Notes: generated from the letters alone by a model not told the origin. A stretch of DNA of 64,000 nt from an uncultured Bacteroidota bacterium (GCA_902790215.1 CADAQX010000009.1:124001-188000); one strand, 5' to 3'. Positions 34,914 through 44,125 are shown, counted from the first letter of the stretch. Translations and numbers: made by a program.

Positions 34914-36245
34914 ATGATACGCACGATGAAGAGAGTATATGTATATATAACCTTTTTAATGATGCTGGCAGCCTGCACGGGCACCGGCAAGACGGCCCGC
35001 AGCGATTCGCCCTACAAGCGCAAGCCTATTGTCGAGGTGACCGAGAGCGAGTTGAAGAACGACGCGGAACAGATTGACGCCACTATGCAGCAGCTGCTTG
35101 GCAACCAGGAGGAGGCAATTGCCAAGTACCAGTCGCTGCTTGGCAGGAACCCGGACTATTCGCCTGCCCACTACGGCCTGGGCAAGCTCTATTTCAATAG
35201 CGGATGGCTGGACAGCGCGCTGTACCACACCCAGCTGGCATGCCGCCTTGACAGCGGCAACCCGTGGTACAAAATCCAGCTTGCCCACATCTACGAGCAC
35301 CTGCGCGACGCCAAGAACCTCACCGCCACATGGGAGGAGCTGGTGCGCGGCAACCCGGACGTGGTGGACTATTACTACAATCTGTCCAACGCCTATCTGT
35401 TTGCCGGCAATGTGCAGGGGAGCATCGAGGTCCTCGACCGCGTGGAGAAGCGGTTCGGGGTCACCGAGGCCGTCTCGCTGCAGAAGCAGAAGCTGTGGTA
35501 TGCCATAGAGAAGCCCGACAAGGCCCGCAAGGAGCTGGAGAAGCTGGCCGCCGCAATGCCCACCGAGCCCCGCTATAACGCCATCCTGGCCGAGAGCTAC
35601 ATGAACGAGAAAAACTACGCCAAGGCACTGCAATACTACAATACAATCCTCGAGAACAACCCGACGGACGAGAACATACACGTGTCGCTTGCCTCGTGCT
35701 ATATGGCCATGGACAACCTGCCGCAGGCCTACCGGCACCTGCGCCTTGGCATGGCGAACCCCGTCATCAACTGCAAGGACCGCATGGTGTACCTGAGCGA
35801 GTTTCTCCGCAACGAGAGGTTTTTCAAGGCTTACAGCAAGCAATGTTTCCGCCTGGCCGACACCATTGCGGCACAATGCCCCGGCGACGACGGCCACACG
35901 CTGCTCTATGGCCAGATGCTTGCCGCTCAGGAGCGTTTTGCCGAGGCGGTGACGCAGTTCAAGGCTTTCCTGAAGACGGACCGCAGCCAGTATTCGGTAT
36001 GGGAGGCGCTCCTCATCTGCGAGAGCCAGCTGCCCGACAGCACCGAGGCGCTGCTCGAGGATGCCCGGCAGGCTGCAGAGCTATTCCCTCTGCACCTGCG
36101 CCCGTATGTCATCCTTGTGCAGGAGTACCTGCGCCGCAACAACTGCGAGAAAGCACGCTATTACCTTGAGCGATGCCACATGATAGCCCCCAACGAAACC
36201 ACCATTAAACAGCTCACCCAACAATGCGAACAACAATGCCAATAA
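34914..36245 (+). CDS. TPR-repeat lipoprotein
   Basis: The 443-residue product has a lipobox (LAAC, about residue 21) and about ten helix-pair repeats with TPR spacing (EEAIAKYQSLLGRNPDYSPA, YAKALQYYNTILENNPTDEN, ERFAEAVTQFKAFLKTDRSQ). It is probably a periplasmic scaffold on the outer membrane. Two in-frame ATGs (34914 and 34926) are possible. It overlaps the following DUF4292 gene; this TPR-DUF4292 pair is common in Bacteroidales and its function is unknown. Confidence 0.88.
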   Translation: MIRTMKRVYVYITFLMMLAACTGTGKTARSDSPYKRKPIVEVTESELKNDAEQIDATMQQLLGNQEEAIAKYQSLLGRNPDYSPAHYGLGKLYFNSGWLDSALYHTQLACRLDSGNPWYKIQLAHIYEHLRDAKNLTATWEELVRGNPDVVDYYYNLSNAYLFAGNVQGSIEVLDRVEKRFGVTEAVSLQKQKLWYAIEKPDKARKELEKLAAAMPTEPRYNAILAESYMNEKNYAKALQYYNTILENNPTDENIHVSLASCYMAMDNLPQAYRHLRLGMANPVINCKDRMVYLSEFLRNERFFKAYSKQCFRLADTIAAQCPGDDGHTLLYGQMLAAQERFAEAVTQFKAFLKTDRSQYSVWEALLICESQLPDSTEALLEDARQAAELFPLHLRPYVILVQEYLRRNNCEKARYYLERCHMIAPNETTIKQLTQQCEQQCQ

Positions 36246-36763
36246 GACGCCACCTGCCGCTGTGGCTGCTGGCCGCGGCGCTCCTTGCAGCAGGATGCAT
36301 CAGCCACAAGGGAGCCGCCCGCCCGGAGACACCCGCCGTCACTTCCCCGACCACGGATGCCAGCCCCAGCTACTATACCGCCAATTTCACCTGCTCGGCC
36401 GAGGGGATGACCGCCAACGGGCAGCTGCGCATGCAAACCGACAGCATCATCTGGCTCAGCGCCTCCAAAGTCATAGAACTCGGACGCGCCCGCTTCACCC
36501 ACGACTCGGTGATAATCCACGCCAAGATAACGGGACAGTGTTTCCGGGGGAACTACAACGACCTGTACAGGCGTTTCAATTTCCGCACCGACTTTGACCA
36601 ACTGTCCAAGACCCTCACCGCCCCCGCCCCCCAGGCCGAGAAGCAATTGGCAGACATTGCCCAGCTGCTGGGCATCGAGGCCACCTTCACCCTCCAGCCC
36701 TGGCAGAAGGTTGACAAGCTCACGTTCCCCATTCCCATTCCCAACAACGCCAAACCCCTGTAA
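36224..36763 (+). CDS. DUF4292 lipoprotein
   Basis: The 179-residue product has a lipobox (LLAAGC, about residue 25) and the DUF4292 features FTCSAEGMTANGQLRMQTDSIIWLS and FRGNYNDLY, a LolA/LppX-like fold expectation. It overlaps the TPR gene by 22 nt; an alternative ATG at 36236 would shorten the overlap. The C-terminus appears shorter than in many DUF4292 proteins. Possibly a periplasmic lipid or lipoprotein carrier; this is inference. Confidence 0.8.
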   Translation: MRTTMPIRRHLPLWLLAAALLAAGCISHKGAARPETPAVTSPTTDASPSYYTANFTCSAEGMTANGQLRMQTDSIIWLSASKVIELGRARFTHDSVIIHAKITGQCFRGNYNDLYRRFNFRTDFDQLSKTLTAPAPQAEKQLADIAQLLGIEATFTLQPWQKVDKLTFPIPIPNNAKPL

Positions 36764-36775
36764 CCATATCCTCAC

Positions 36776-37567
36776 ATGAAGAAAATAGCATTGTTTCTTA
36801 CCCTCGCCATCGTCAGCCTGACCTGCGCCCACGGCCAGGCTCCAGCCGACTCGACCCAGTCCTCGCCTGCAAAAGGCGACACGGCCATGGCAGCAACAAT
36901 CATTGACAACTACATCGGCTTTATCAATTTCGACCACCTGCTAAAGGACAGTGTGCTGGCGGTGGTGTCCTATGTCGTCGACCAGTACCACCCGGACGAC
37001 ACCATCACCATCTACCGCTGGTATGCCGCCAACCACCAGAACCGAATAGAGATGTGGCAGAAAGGCCGCATGGAGGATGCCTATTTCTGCGACGGCACAA
37101 GCACATTCATGCGGTTTGTCGCCTCCCGCCGCGAGTGGGCCCATGTCACGCAGATGTCGTACTATGACCTTACCACCCCCCTCGACATCCGCGGCGCACT
37201 CTACAACTGGCGAGGCAAGGGTGCCGAAGCCTCCTATATGGGGCAATATGAATACAAAGGCCACCCCGTTCACCGGGTCTTTGTCTCCTCGCCCGAAATC
37301 TTCGACCGCAACTACTTCTTTGAGAAAGAGACCGGCCTGCTTTTCATTCTCACCGAGGACGACCACATCTTCGGCGATGCCAAGCCCTCCATAAACGCCC
37401 ACCGCGTGGACTGGCGCGCCTGGCACGAGTTCACACCCTTCCACGGCTGTCTGCTTCCCAGCATAGAGTCGTATCAAGTAAAAGGCCAGATTGTCGTCAT
37501 GCACCACAAATACAGCCTCGAAGCCTACAACAAGAAACTCTTTACCGAAGAATACCGCAAAAGATGA
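36776..37567 (+). CDS. Exported protein of unknown function
   Basis: The 263-residue product has a cleavable signal peptide (SLTCAHGQ, about residue 20). The mature part is rich in aromatic residues (YHPDDTITIYRWYAANHQNRIEMW, MSYYDLTTPLDIRGALYNW), as in LolA-like beta proteins that bind hydrophobic ligands, but I do not recognise a named family. It lies 12 bp after the DUF4292 gene and overlaps tadA by 4 nt, so it is part of the same operon. Confidence 0.75.
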   Translation: MKKIALFLTLAIVSLTCAHGQAPADSTQSSPAKGDTAMAATIIDNYIGFINFDHLLKDSVLAVVSYVVDQYHPDDTITIYRWYAANHQNRIEMWQKGRMEDAYFCDGTSTFMRFVASRREWAHVTQMSYYDLTTPLDIRGALYNWRGKGAEASYMGQYEYKGHPVHRVFVSSPEIFDRNYFFEKETGLLFILTEDDHIFGDAKPSINAHRVDWRAWHEFTPFHGCLLPSIESYQVKGQIVVMHHKYSLEAYNKKLFTEEYRKR

Positions 37568-38013
37568 GCATCTTTGACAATCCCGACGAGTACTATATGC
37601 AGCAAGCGCTGCGCGAAGCCCGTGCCGCCTTTGACGAGGGCGAGATACCTGTCGGGGCTGTCATTGTCGGCAACGGCAGCATCATTGCACGCGCCCACAA
37701 CAACACCGAGCGGCTGCAGGATGTCACCGCCCATGCCGAGATGCTGGCTTTTACCGCCGCCACCAATTTCCTCGGTGCCAAATATCTTACCGACTGCACC
37801 CTGTATGTCACCCTTGAGCCCTGTCCCATGTGTGCCGGGGCCGCCGGATGGACACAGATAGGCCGCATTGTCTATGGTGCCTCCGACCCCAAGCGGGGCT
37901 TCAGCCGCCTGGGCCGCGAGATGCTGCACCCCAAAACCACTGTCGAGGGAGGCCTGATGAAAGAGGAGTGCGAGGAATTGCTGAAGCGTTTTTTCCAACA
38001 AAAAAGACAATAA
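37564..38013 (+). CDS. tadA: tRNA-specific adenosine deaminase TadA
   Basis: Zinc enzyme that converts A34 to inosine in tRNA-Arg(ACG). The 149-residue product has His57-Ala-Glu59 (catalytic Glu) and PCPMC (Cys87, Cys90), the complete zinc site. The length is standard. A CMP/dCMP-deaminase paralogue is possible but size and motif spacing favour TadA. It overlaps the upstream gene by 4 nt. Confidence 0.92.
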   Translation: MSIFDNPDEYYMQQALREARAAFDEGEIPVGAVIVGNGSIIARAHNNTERLQDVTAHAEMLAFTAATNFLGAKYLTDCTLYVTLEPCPMCAGAAGWTQIGRIVYGASDPKRGFSRLGREMLHPKTTVEGGLMKEECEELLKRFFQQKRQ

Positions 38014-38033
38014 ACAAAAATACTATAACAATT

Positions 38034-38924
38034 ATGCAACCTACATTATTAGTACTTGCCGCTGGTATGGGCAGCCGTTACGGCGGCCTGAAACAGATGG
38101 ACGGCGTAGGCCCCCACGGCGAAATCATCATGGACTATTCTATCAACGACGCCATCCGCGCCGGTTTCGGCAAAGTGGTTTTCGTCATCCGCCACAGCTT
38201 TGAACAGGAATTCAAAGCCAAAATCAACGCCGAGCACTTCGGCAACCGCATTGCTGTGGAGTATGTCTTCCAGGAGCTCGACTATCTGCCGGAAGGCTTC
38301 CATGTGCCCGAAGGCCGCGAAAAGCCCTGGGGCACCAACCACGCCATCCTCATGGCCAAGGATGTAATACACGAGCCTTTCGCCATCATCAATGCCGACG
38401 ATTTCTACGGCCGCGACGCCTTTCAAGTGATTGCCGACCACCTGCGCACACTCGAAGGCACCAAAGGGAAATACTGCATGGTGGGCTACCGCCTGGAAAA
38501 CACCCTGAGCGAAAACGGCACGGTGAGTCGCGGTGTCTGCGAGACCGATGCCAACGGGCTGCTCATCGGCATGACGGAGCGCACCTCCATCGGCCGTACT
38601 GCCAACGGAATCGAGTACAAGGACGCCGACGGCTCGATGCACCCGCTGTCCGCCGACGCTACCGTCAGCATGAACCTCTTCGGCTTCACGCCCGACTATT
38701 TCGGCAAGAGCGAGGAGCTGTTCGTGGAGTTCTTAAAGGAGCACGGCAACGAGATGAAGAGCGAATACTATATCCCCTTTGCCGTCAACACCTTCATCCA
38801 TAGCGGCTACGCCACGATGACTGTTCTGAAGACCACCGCCCAGTGGTTCGGCGTCACCTACAAGGAAGACCGCCCCATGGTTGTCGACCGCCTCAAACAG
38901 CTCCACGACCAGGGCGTATACTGA
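38034..38924 (+). CDS. NTP_transferase-family nucleotidyltransferase
   Basis: The 296-residue product starts MQPTLLVLAAGMGSRYGGLKQ, the sugar-nucleotidyltransferase signature (LAAGxGxRxxxxxK), followed by PWGTNHAILMAKD and NADDFYGRDAF, the metal and nucleotide site. It likely activates a sugar-1-phosphate or related metabolite as an NDP derivative; substrate unknown. The ATG at 38034 was chosen because the upstream open frame overlaps tadA and lacks family similarity. Its stop overlaps the next start by one base. Confidence 0.88.
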   Translation: MQPTLLVLAAGMGSRYGGLKQMDGVGPHGEIIMDYSINDAIRAGFGKVVFVIRHSFEQEFKAKINAEHFGNRIAVEYVFQELDYLPEGFHVPEGREKPWGTNHAILMAKDVIHEPFAIINADDFYGRDAFQVIADHLRTLEGTKGKYCMVGYRLENTLSENGTVSRGVCETDANGLLIGMTERTSIGRTANGIEYKDADGSMHPLSADATVSMNLFGFTPDYFGKSEELFVEFLKEHGNEMKSEYYIPFAVNTFIHSGYATMTVLKTTAQWFGVTYKEDRPMVVDRLKQLHDQGVY

Positions 38925-40141
38925 TGCCCTGTGACATGGACAGCCTGGACGACATCCTGCTTTTCGCCGACCGGCATTGCACTGACGACCCGCTTGCCCT
39001 CCTGCTGCAGAAAGACCGCTACCCGGGCATAAACCTCGGCCTGGTAGCCCAGCAACTGGAAGGCAGAAGCCAGGCCCACAGTAAATGGCCGTCGCTGGCA
39101 GCATGCGGCAGCTATTTCTTCCCGCCGAAACTTAACCGCGAGCAAAGCTCGTCAGAGGCCACAGCCCGCTATAAAGCCGGCATTGCCGCCCGGCTACACC
39201 CCGACACCCTTGCCGACCTCACCGGCGGCATGGGTGTCGATATTTCATTTATGGCACCTCACTGCCGCCAAGCCGACTATTTCGAGCTTGACACCGAACT
39301 ATGTGCCATAGCAAAGCACAACTTCAGGCATCTCGGTCTGGACAACATCGCCTGCCACAATGCCGACAGCCTCGCCCACCTCGCCGCACACAGCCATCGT
39401 TACAGCCTCATCTTCATAGACCCCGCCCGACGCGACAGCCATGGCCGGAAGGTGTCGGCCTTTGAGAATTGCACACCCGACCTTATAGCCAGTCTGCCGC
39501 TGCTGCAAAGCCGGTGCGAACGCCTGCTGATTAAGGCCTCGCCCATGATAGACCTGCATCTGGCACTCTCGCAACTTGGCAGTGTGGCCGAAGTGCACAT
39601 TGTGGCAGTCGGCAACGAATGCAAGGAGATTCTCTTCCTCAGCGGCGACTCGACGGAGCCCACAATCCATTGCGCCAACATCACCGCGGCAGGCACCTCC
39701 CTCACCAGTTTCACAGCCACGTCCGAGGCTGCTGCACAGCCCCTCTATGCCACTGAGACTGCCACCTACCTCTACGAACCCAACTCCGCCATCATGAAAG
39801 GCGGCTGCTACAACACCCTGGGCCAGCAATACAACCTGCACAAACTGGCACGCAACACCCACCTCTACACCTCCGACAGACTTGTGTACGGCTTTCCGGG
39901 GCGCATCTTTGAGATATTGCAGGCCATTCCGCTCAATGCCAAGACCGTCCGCAAGGCTCTGCCCGACGGCAAGGCCCATGTCGTCACGCGCAATTACCCC
40001 ATGGCCGCCGCCGAGCTGCAGCGGCAACTCAAACTGCGCGAAGGCGGCGACCTTTTCATCATTGCCGCCACTCTCGGCACCCGTCCCCAAGGGTGGCTCT
40101 GCCGACGCGTCGCCGCCACCCCATCCGGCACCGACTCTTGA
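38924..40141 (+). CDS. THUMP-like SAM-dependent methyltransferase
   Basis: The 405-residue product has a SAM-binding segment LADLTGGMGVDISFMA and YFELDTELCAIAKHN, then FIDPARRDSHGRKV and a C-terminal THUMP-like part (KLREGGDLFIIAATL). The family is conserved in Bacteroidales beside nucleotidyltransferase or tadA genes and probably methylates RNA; no target is known. Start at the ATG overlapping the upstream stop (TGATG). Confidence 0.85.
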   Translation: MPCDMDSLDDILLFADRHCTDDPLALLLQKDRYPGINLGLVAQQLEGRSQAHSKWPSLAACGSYFFPPKLNREQSSSEATARYKAGIAARLHPDTLADLTGGMGVDISFMAPHCRQADYFELDTELCAIAKHNFRHLGLDNIACHNADSLAHLAAHSHRYSLIFIDPARRDSHGRKVSAFENCTPDLIASLPLLQSRCERLLIKASPMIDLHLALSQLGSVAEVHIVAVGNECKEILFLSGDSTEPTIHCANITAAGTSLTSFTATSEAAAQPLYATETATYLYEPNSAIMKGGCYNTLGQQYNLHKLARNTHLYTSDRLVYGFPGRIFEILQAIPLNAKTVRKALPDGKAHVVTRNYPMAAAELQRQLKLREGGDLFIIAATLGTRPQGWLCRRVAATPSGTDS

Positions 40142-40240
40142 GCATCATTCCAGCAGACTGCCCCACCCTGCCTGAAAAACTTTTCAACAGAAAAATGAAA
40201 GAAATTAACAGGCAAATTTTGTCAATTAAAAAATAAGTTG

Positions 40241-40248
40241 TAATTTTG
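40241..40248 (+). promoter_or_regulatory. -7 promoter box for the rplM-rpsI operon
   Basis: TAATTTTG followed by CA matches TAnnTTTG, and a TTTTG lies about 20 bp upstream. It gives a long leader of about 225 nt before rplM. Confidence 0.75.
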
Positions 40249-40255
40249 CATCCTC

Positions 40256-40481
40256 TTAGCATAGTGGGTACAAGCCCTGTTATATACCCGTTCAGGCTTG
40301 TGATTCAAAATGTTGAGAGAAAATATTATGTCACAGAAACTGGCTGAAAACGTCGAAAAAAAGGTATCCGTCACCCCAATTCGGCACCGAAACCGGCAGA
40401 AATGACAAAAAAATTATGCACGTTCCGCATAAAAACCGGGACAGCGAAAACAAAGAAAAAACATCATCGTTAAAAAATAGT
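40256..40481 (+). promoter_or_regulatory. Structured leader of rplM with a pseudoknot-like fold and a short upstream frame
   Basis: GGGTA (40266-40270) can pair with TACCC (40285-40289), and ACAAGCC (40270-40276) with GGCTTGT (40295-40301). The two pairings interleave, giving an H-type pseudoknot. A 25-codon ATG frame (40328-40405) follows. Such leaders in ribosomal operons usually bind the encoded protein to autoregulate; an L13 leader class has been proposed for Bacteroidia, and this may be a member. Not verified here. Confidence 0.5.
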
Positions 40482-40937
40482 ATGAACACATTAAGTTACA
40501 AAACAATCTCCGCCAACAAGAACACCGTCCAGAAGGAATGGGTGCTCGTTGATGCCGAGAACCAGACCGTGGGACGTTTGGCTACCCGCGTGGCCAACAT
40601 CCTGCGTGGCAAGACCAAACCTTGCTACACCCCGCACGTGGACTGCGGCGACAATGTCATCATTATCAATGCTGAGAAGATTGTCTTCACCGGCAAAAAG
40701 ATGACCGACAAGATCTACCAGCGCTATACCGGATATCCCGGCGGCCAGCGCGAGACCACCCCTGAGAAGGTGCTCGCCAAACACCCCGAGCGCATACTTG
40801 AACACGCCATCCGCGGCATGCTTCCTAAAAACCGTCTGGGTGCTGCCCTGTACCGCAACCTGCATGTGTATGCCGGTCCCGAGCATCCCCACCAGGGTCA
40901 GAACCCCAAAGTAATCAATATTAACGACGTTAGATAA
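40482..40937 (+). CDS. rplM: 50S ribosomal protein uL13
   Basis: The 151-residue product shows the uL13 signature (VLVDAENQTVGRLATRVANILRGK, GDNVIIINAEK, MLPKNRLG). The start at 40482 (MNTLSYKT) was chosen over an in-frame upstream extension to 40416, which lies in the leader and is not conserved. First gene of the rplM-rpsI-rpsB-tsf group. Confidence 0.97.
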   Translation: MNTLSYKTISANKNTVQKEWVLVDAENQTVGRLATRVANILRGKTKPCYTPHVDCGDNVIIINAEKIVFTGKKMTDKIYQRYTGYPGGQRETTPEKVLAKHPERILEHAIRGMLPKNRLGAALYRNLHVYAGPEHPHQGQNPKVININDVR

Positions 40938-40945
40938 TAATCAAT

Positions 40946-41332
40946 ATGGAAGTAATCAACACTATCGGTAGAAGAAAATGCTCCGTTGCCCGCATCTATA
41001 TGACCCCCGGCACCGGCAAGATTGTTGTTAACAAGAGAGACTATAAGGAATATTTCCCCACTGGCCCGCTGCAGTTCATCGTCAACCAGCCTCTGCAGGT
41101 TGCCAATGCCGAAGGCAAATGGGACATCAAGGCCAATCTCGACGGCGGCGGAATCACCGGCCAGGCACAGGCTCTGCGCATGGCTATCGCCCGCGCCCTT
41201 TGCGAGAACAACATCGAGGACCGTCCCGCTCTGAAGAAAGAAGGTTTCCTCATGCGCGACCCCCGTATGGTCGAGCGCAAGAAACCCGGTCAGCCCAAGG
41301 CCCGCAAACGCTTCCAGTTCAGCAAACGTTAA
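40946..41332 (+). CDS. rpsI: 30S ribosomal protein uS9
   Basis: The 128-residue product starts MEVINTIGRRKCSVARIYM and ends KARKRFQFSKR, the tail whose last Arg contacts the P-site tRNA. It lies 8 bp after rplM. Confidence 0.97.
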   Translation: MEVINTIGRRKCSVARIYMTPGTGKIVVNKRDYKEYFPTGPLQFIVNQPLQVANAEGKWDIKANLDGGGITGQAQALRMAIARALCENNIEDRPALKKEGFLMRDPRMVERKKPGQPKARKRFQFSKR

Positions 41333-41495
41333 CCGTTGCCGCTTAGAAGCACAAACAACAGAAATAATCAAGTTTAGAATCCAAATCGCAGAGACGCTCC
41401 GTCTGGTTGCCAGTCCGGCAGCATAGGACAGCCGGAAAACCAGACCCAAAGGACTACTCCACGATTGGTTCAAAAGGAAAGTAAACAATAAAAAA
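41333..41495 (+). promoter_or_regulatory. Leader region of rpsB with a two-part hairpin
   Basis: GTCTGGTT (41401-41408) pairs with AACCAGAC (41438-41445), enclosing CCGGC/GCCGG. The hairpin ends 50 nt before the rpsB start and has no T run, so it looks like a regulatory leader rather than a terminator. An autoregulatory site for uS2 is plausible. Confidence 0.4.
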
Positions 41496-42248
41496 ATGAC
41501 AGAACTCAAATTTGAAGAACTCCTTGAGGCCGGTTGTCACTTTGGACACCTCAAGAGAAAATGGAATCCCAAAATGGCTCCCTATATCTTTAAGGAGCAC
41601 AACGGCATCCACGTTATCGACCTGCAGAAGACCATCGCCAAAGCCGACGAGGCAGCTGCTGCACTGAAACAGATTGCCAAGAGCGGCAAGAAAGTGCTTT
41701 TCGTGGCCACCAAGAAACAGGCCAAGGACATCGTGGCCGAGATGGCAAAAGGCGTTGACATGCCTTTCGTCACCGAGCGTTGGCCTGGTGGTATGCTCAC
41801 CAACTTCGCCACCATCCGCAAGGCTGTGAAGAAGATGAACAACCTCGACAACCTGATGCACGACAAGGATTTCAACAACATCAGCAAGCGTGAACGCCTC
41901 CAGGTGCAGCGCGAGCGTGCCAAGCTCGACAAGAACCTTGGCAGCATCGCCGACCTCACCCGTCTGCCCAGCGCCCTGTTTGTCATCGACATCAACAAGG
42001 AGCACATTGCTGTCGCCGAGGCACGCCGTCTTAACATCCCCACCTTTGCACTGGTCGACACCAACTGCAACCCCGACCTTATCGACTTCCCCATCCCCGC
42101 TAACGATGATGCTTCCAAGTCGATAGCCGCCATCCTGAAACACATGACCGAGGCTATCCAGGAAGGTCTTAACGAGCGCATGCTCGCCGAGAAGAAGACC
42201 CGTCCCCGCCGTGGCCGCAAAAACGAGGATGCCCCCGCTGAACAATAA
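41496..42248 (+). CDS. rpsB: 30S ribosomal protein uS2
   Basis: The 250-residue product has the family patterns LLEAGCHFGHLKRKWNPKMAPYIF, FVATKKQAKDIV and ERWPGGMLTNF. The C-terminus is extended and basic/acidic, as in Bacteroidota. It lies 24 bp before tsf. Confidence 0.97.
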   Translation: MTELKFEELLEAGCHFGHLKRKWNPKMAPYIFKEHNGIHVIDLQKTIAKADEAAAALKQIAKSGKKVLFVATKKQAKDIVAEMAKGVDMPFVTERWPGGMLTNFATIRKAVKKMNNLDNLMHDKDFNNISKRERLQVQRERAKLDKNLGSIADLTRLPSALFVIDINKEHIAVAEARRLNIPTFALVDTNCNPDLIDFPIPANDDASKSIAAILKHMTEAIQEGLNERMLAEKKTRPRRGRKNEDAPAEQ

Positions 42249-42272
42249 TCATTAACAAAAGAAATCACTACT

Positions 42273-43262
42273 ATGGCAAATATCACCGCAAAACAGGTTA
42301 ATGAGCTGCGCCAACTCACTGGCGTGGGCATGATGGACTGCAAAAAAGCCCTCGTAGAGTGCGACGGCGATTTTGAGAAAGCTATCGACTTCCTGCGCCA
42401 GAAAGGCCAGAAGATGGCTGCCAAGCGTGCCGACCGCGACGCCAACGAAGGCTGCGTGCTGGCCAAGAGCAACGGCACCTACGGTGCTATCATCATGCTG
42501 AGCTGCGAGACCGACTTCGTGGCCACCAATGCCGACTTCGTGGCATTCACCACCAACATCCTCGACAACGCCATGGCAAAACACCTCACCACCAAGGAGC
42601 AGGTGCTCGACATGGAACTCGAAGGCCGCAAAGTGAGTGACTGCATCACTGACCAGATTGCCAAGATTGGCGAGAAGATAGAGTTGGCCCACTTCGAGGC
42701 CATCGAGGCTGCTGCCGTCTACTCCTACATCCATCCGGGCAACCGCATGGCCTCCATCGTCGGAATGTCCAAGGCCGGCTTTGACGAGGTTGGACACAAC
42801 ATCGCCATGCAAGTCGTCGCCATGCGTCCTCTGGCCATCGATGCCAACAGCATCCCCCAGGAGACCAAAGACAAAGAGCTTGCCGTCGCCGCCGAGAAGA
42901 CCCGCGAGGAACTCATTGGCAAGGCAGTTGACGCCGCCCTGAAGAAAGCCGGCATCAACCCCGCCCACGTCGACAGCGAAGAGCACATGGCCTCCAACTG
43001 CGCCAAAGGCTGGATTACCGAGGAGCAGGTCGAACAGGCCAAGAAAATCAAAGAGGAAGAAGCCGCCAAGAAAGCCGCTACCCTCAATGAGAAGCAGATC
43101 GAGCAGATTGCTATGGGCCGTCTGAACAAGTTCTTCAAAGAGAACACCCTGGTCGAACAGGAGTACATCATGGAGAGCAAGATGACCGTCCGCCAGTTCA
43201 TCGAAAGCATCGACAAAGAGCTTTCCTGCACTGGTTTCAAACGCCTCGAGCTGGGTGCGTAA
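42273..43262 (+). CDS. tsf: Elongation factor Ts
   Basis: Nucleotide exchange factor for EF-Tu. The 329-residue product has the N-terminal UBA-like region with VNELRQLTGVGMMDCKKAL, the TDFVA motif (SCETDFVATN) and HIAMQV-type core region (GHNIAMQVVAM). It closes the operon before a strong terminator. Confidence 0.97.
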   Translation: MANITAKQVNELRQLTGVGMMDCKKALVECDGDFEKAIDFLRQKGQKMAAKRADRDANEGCVLAKSNGTYGAIIMLSCETDFVATNADFVAFTTNILDNAMAKHLTTKEQVLDMELEGRKVSDCITDQIAKIGEKIELAHFEAIEAAAVYSYIHPGNRMASIVGMSKAGFDEVGHNIAMQVVAMRPLAIDANSIPQETKDKELAVAAEKTREELIGKAVDAALKKAGINPAHVDSEEHMASNCAKGWITEEQVEQAKKIKEEEAAKKAATLNEKQIEQIAMGRLNKFFKENTLVEQEYIMESKMTVRQFIESIDKELSCTGFKRLELGA

Positions 43263-43278
43263 TAACACACCTGTCAAT

Positions 43279-43316
43279 AATAATAAAGGCTGCGATTGTT
43301 CGCAGCCTTTATTATT
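43279..43316. terminator. Bidirectional terminator between tsf and the DUF2807 gene
   Basis: A perfect 17-bp stem (AATAATAAAGGCTGCGA and its complement) with a 4-nt loop, A- and T-rich at the foot on both strands, lies between convergent genes. Confidence 0.92.
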
Positions 43317-43332
43317 TTACTTTTTTGGAAAC

Positions 43333-44094
43333 TTATTCTGCGTGGACTTTCGAGCCGCCACTGGTGCTGCAGTTCACCACGGGATTGCAGCCAGGGAGTG
43401 CTTTATAGTAAAGGTCGCTGGAACCCGAAATGGAACCCGTGATACTCTCGCAGCATGAAATCTTTACATCGCTGGAACCGCTCACCTTGGCAGTCACCTT
43501 GCGGCTCTCAAGCCCGAAAGCGTCCACATTGCTGGAGCCGGAGACAGTCATATCCAGCTGCTCGGTGCATATTCCGGCACTCTTGACCGAAGAAGAACCG
43601 CTAACTTCCAAATCCAACTTGTCGGCATCGATATAGCCTTCAAAATCCGAGGCACCGGAAAGGTCGATGTTCACCTCCGGTCCCGACACATTGCCGTAGA
43701 AATTGGAAGAACCCGACGCATCCACTTCCACCTCGTCACCCTGCAAATCACCACGGAAACTGGAGGCACCCGAAAGTTCCACATCGCATAACTCGATATT
43801 ACGGGGCAGCAGCACCTTGGCCGTACCGTGGTACCAATGGAACAGACCATTCTTGAAACCAATCTTCAGCGTGCCGTCCTCCACCTTGAAAATAACATTC
43901 TTGTGTTCTCCTCCCCTCACTGTCACCTTCGCCTCGTTAATCGTGTCGCACACCACCACATCAAAGGCGTTACTCACATCCAAAGCAGTATATTTGTCGG
44001 TAACAGGATAATTAATGGTGATACTGCTGTTGTCCTTTTCACATGCAGTGCACAAACCGCACAGCACAAGTAGCATAAAAGTGATTTTCTTCAT
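43333..44094 (-). CDS. DUF2807 (head GIN domain) lipoprotein
   Basis: The 253-residue product has a lipobox (LCTAC, about residue 18) and a right-handed parallel beta-helix-like region with repeated (V/L)SGSSxV and LSGASxF turns (about 105-240), the 'head GIN' pattern of Bacteroidota. It is probably an outer-membrane-anchored protein facing the periplasm or surface. Function unknown. Promoter box at 44126-44133 on the minus strand. Confidence 0.88.
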   Translation of the reverse strand: MKKITFMLLVLCGLCTACEKDNSSITINYPVTDKYTALDVSNAFDVVVCDTINEAKVTVRGGEHKNVIFKVEDGTLKIGFKNGLFHWYHGTAKVLLPRNIELCDVELSGASSFRGDLQGDEVEVDASGSSNFYGNVSGPEVNIDLSGASDFEGYIDADKLDLEVSGSSSVKSAGICTEQLDMTVSGSSNVDAFGLESRKVTAKVSGSSDVKISCCESITGSISGSSDLYYKALPGCNPVVNCSTSGGSKVHAE

Positions 44095-44125
44095 TGTAAA
44101 CAGTTTTTAGTATTCTTTTAAAATG

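Noticed and set aside
37830-38033. N-terminal extension of the nucleotidyltransferase into tadA
   Set aside because: The extension is out of frame with tadA and lacks conservation; the LAAGMGSRYGG signature starts right after the ATG at 38034.
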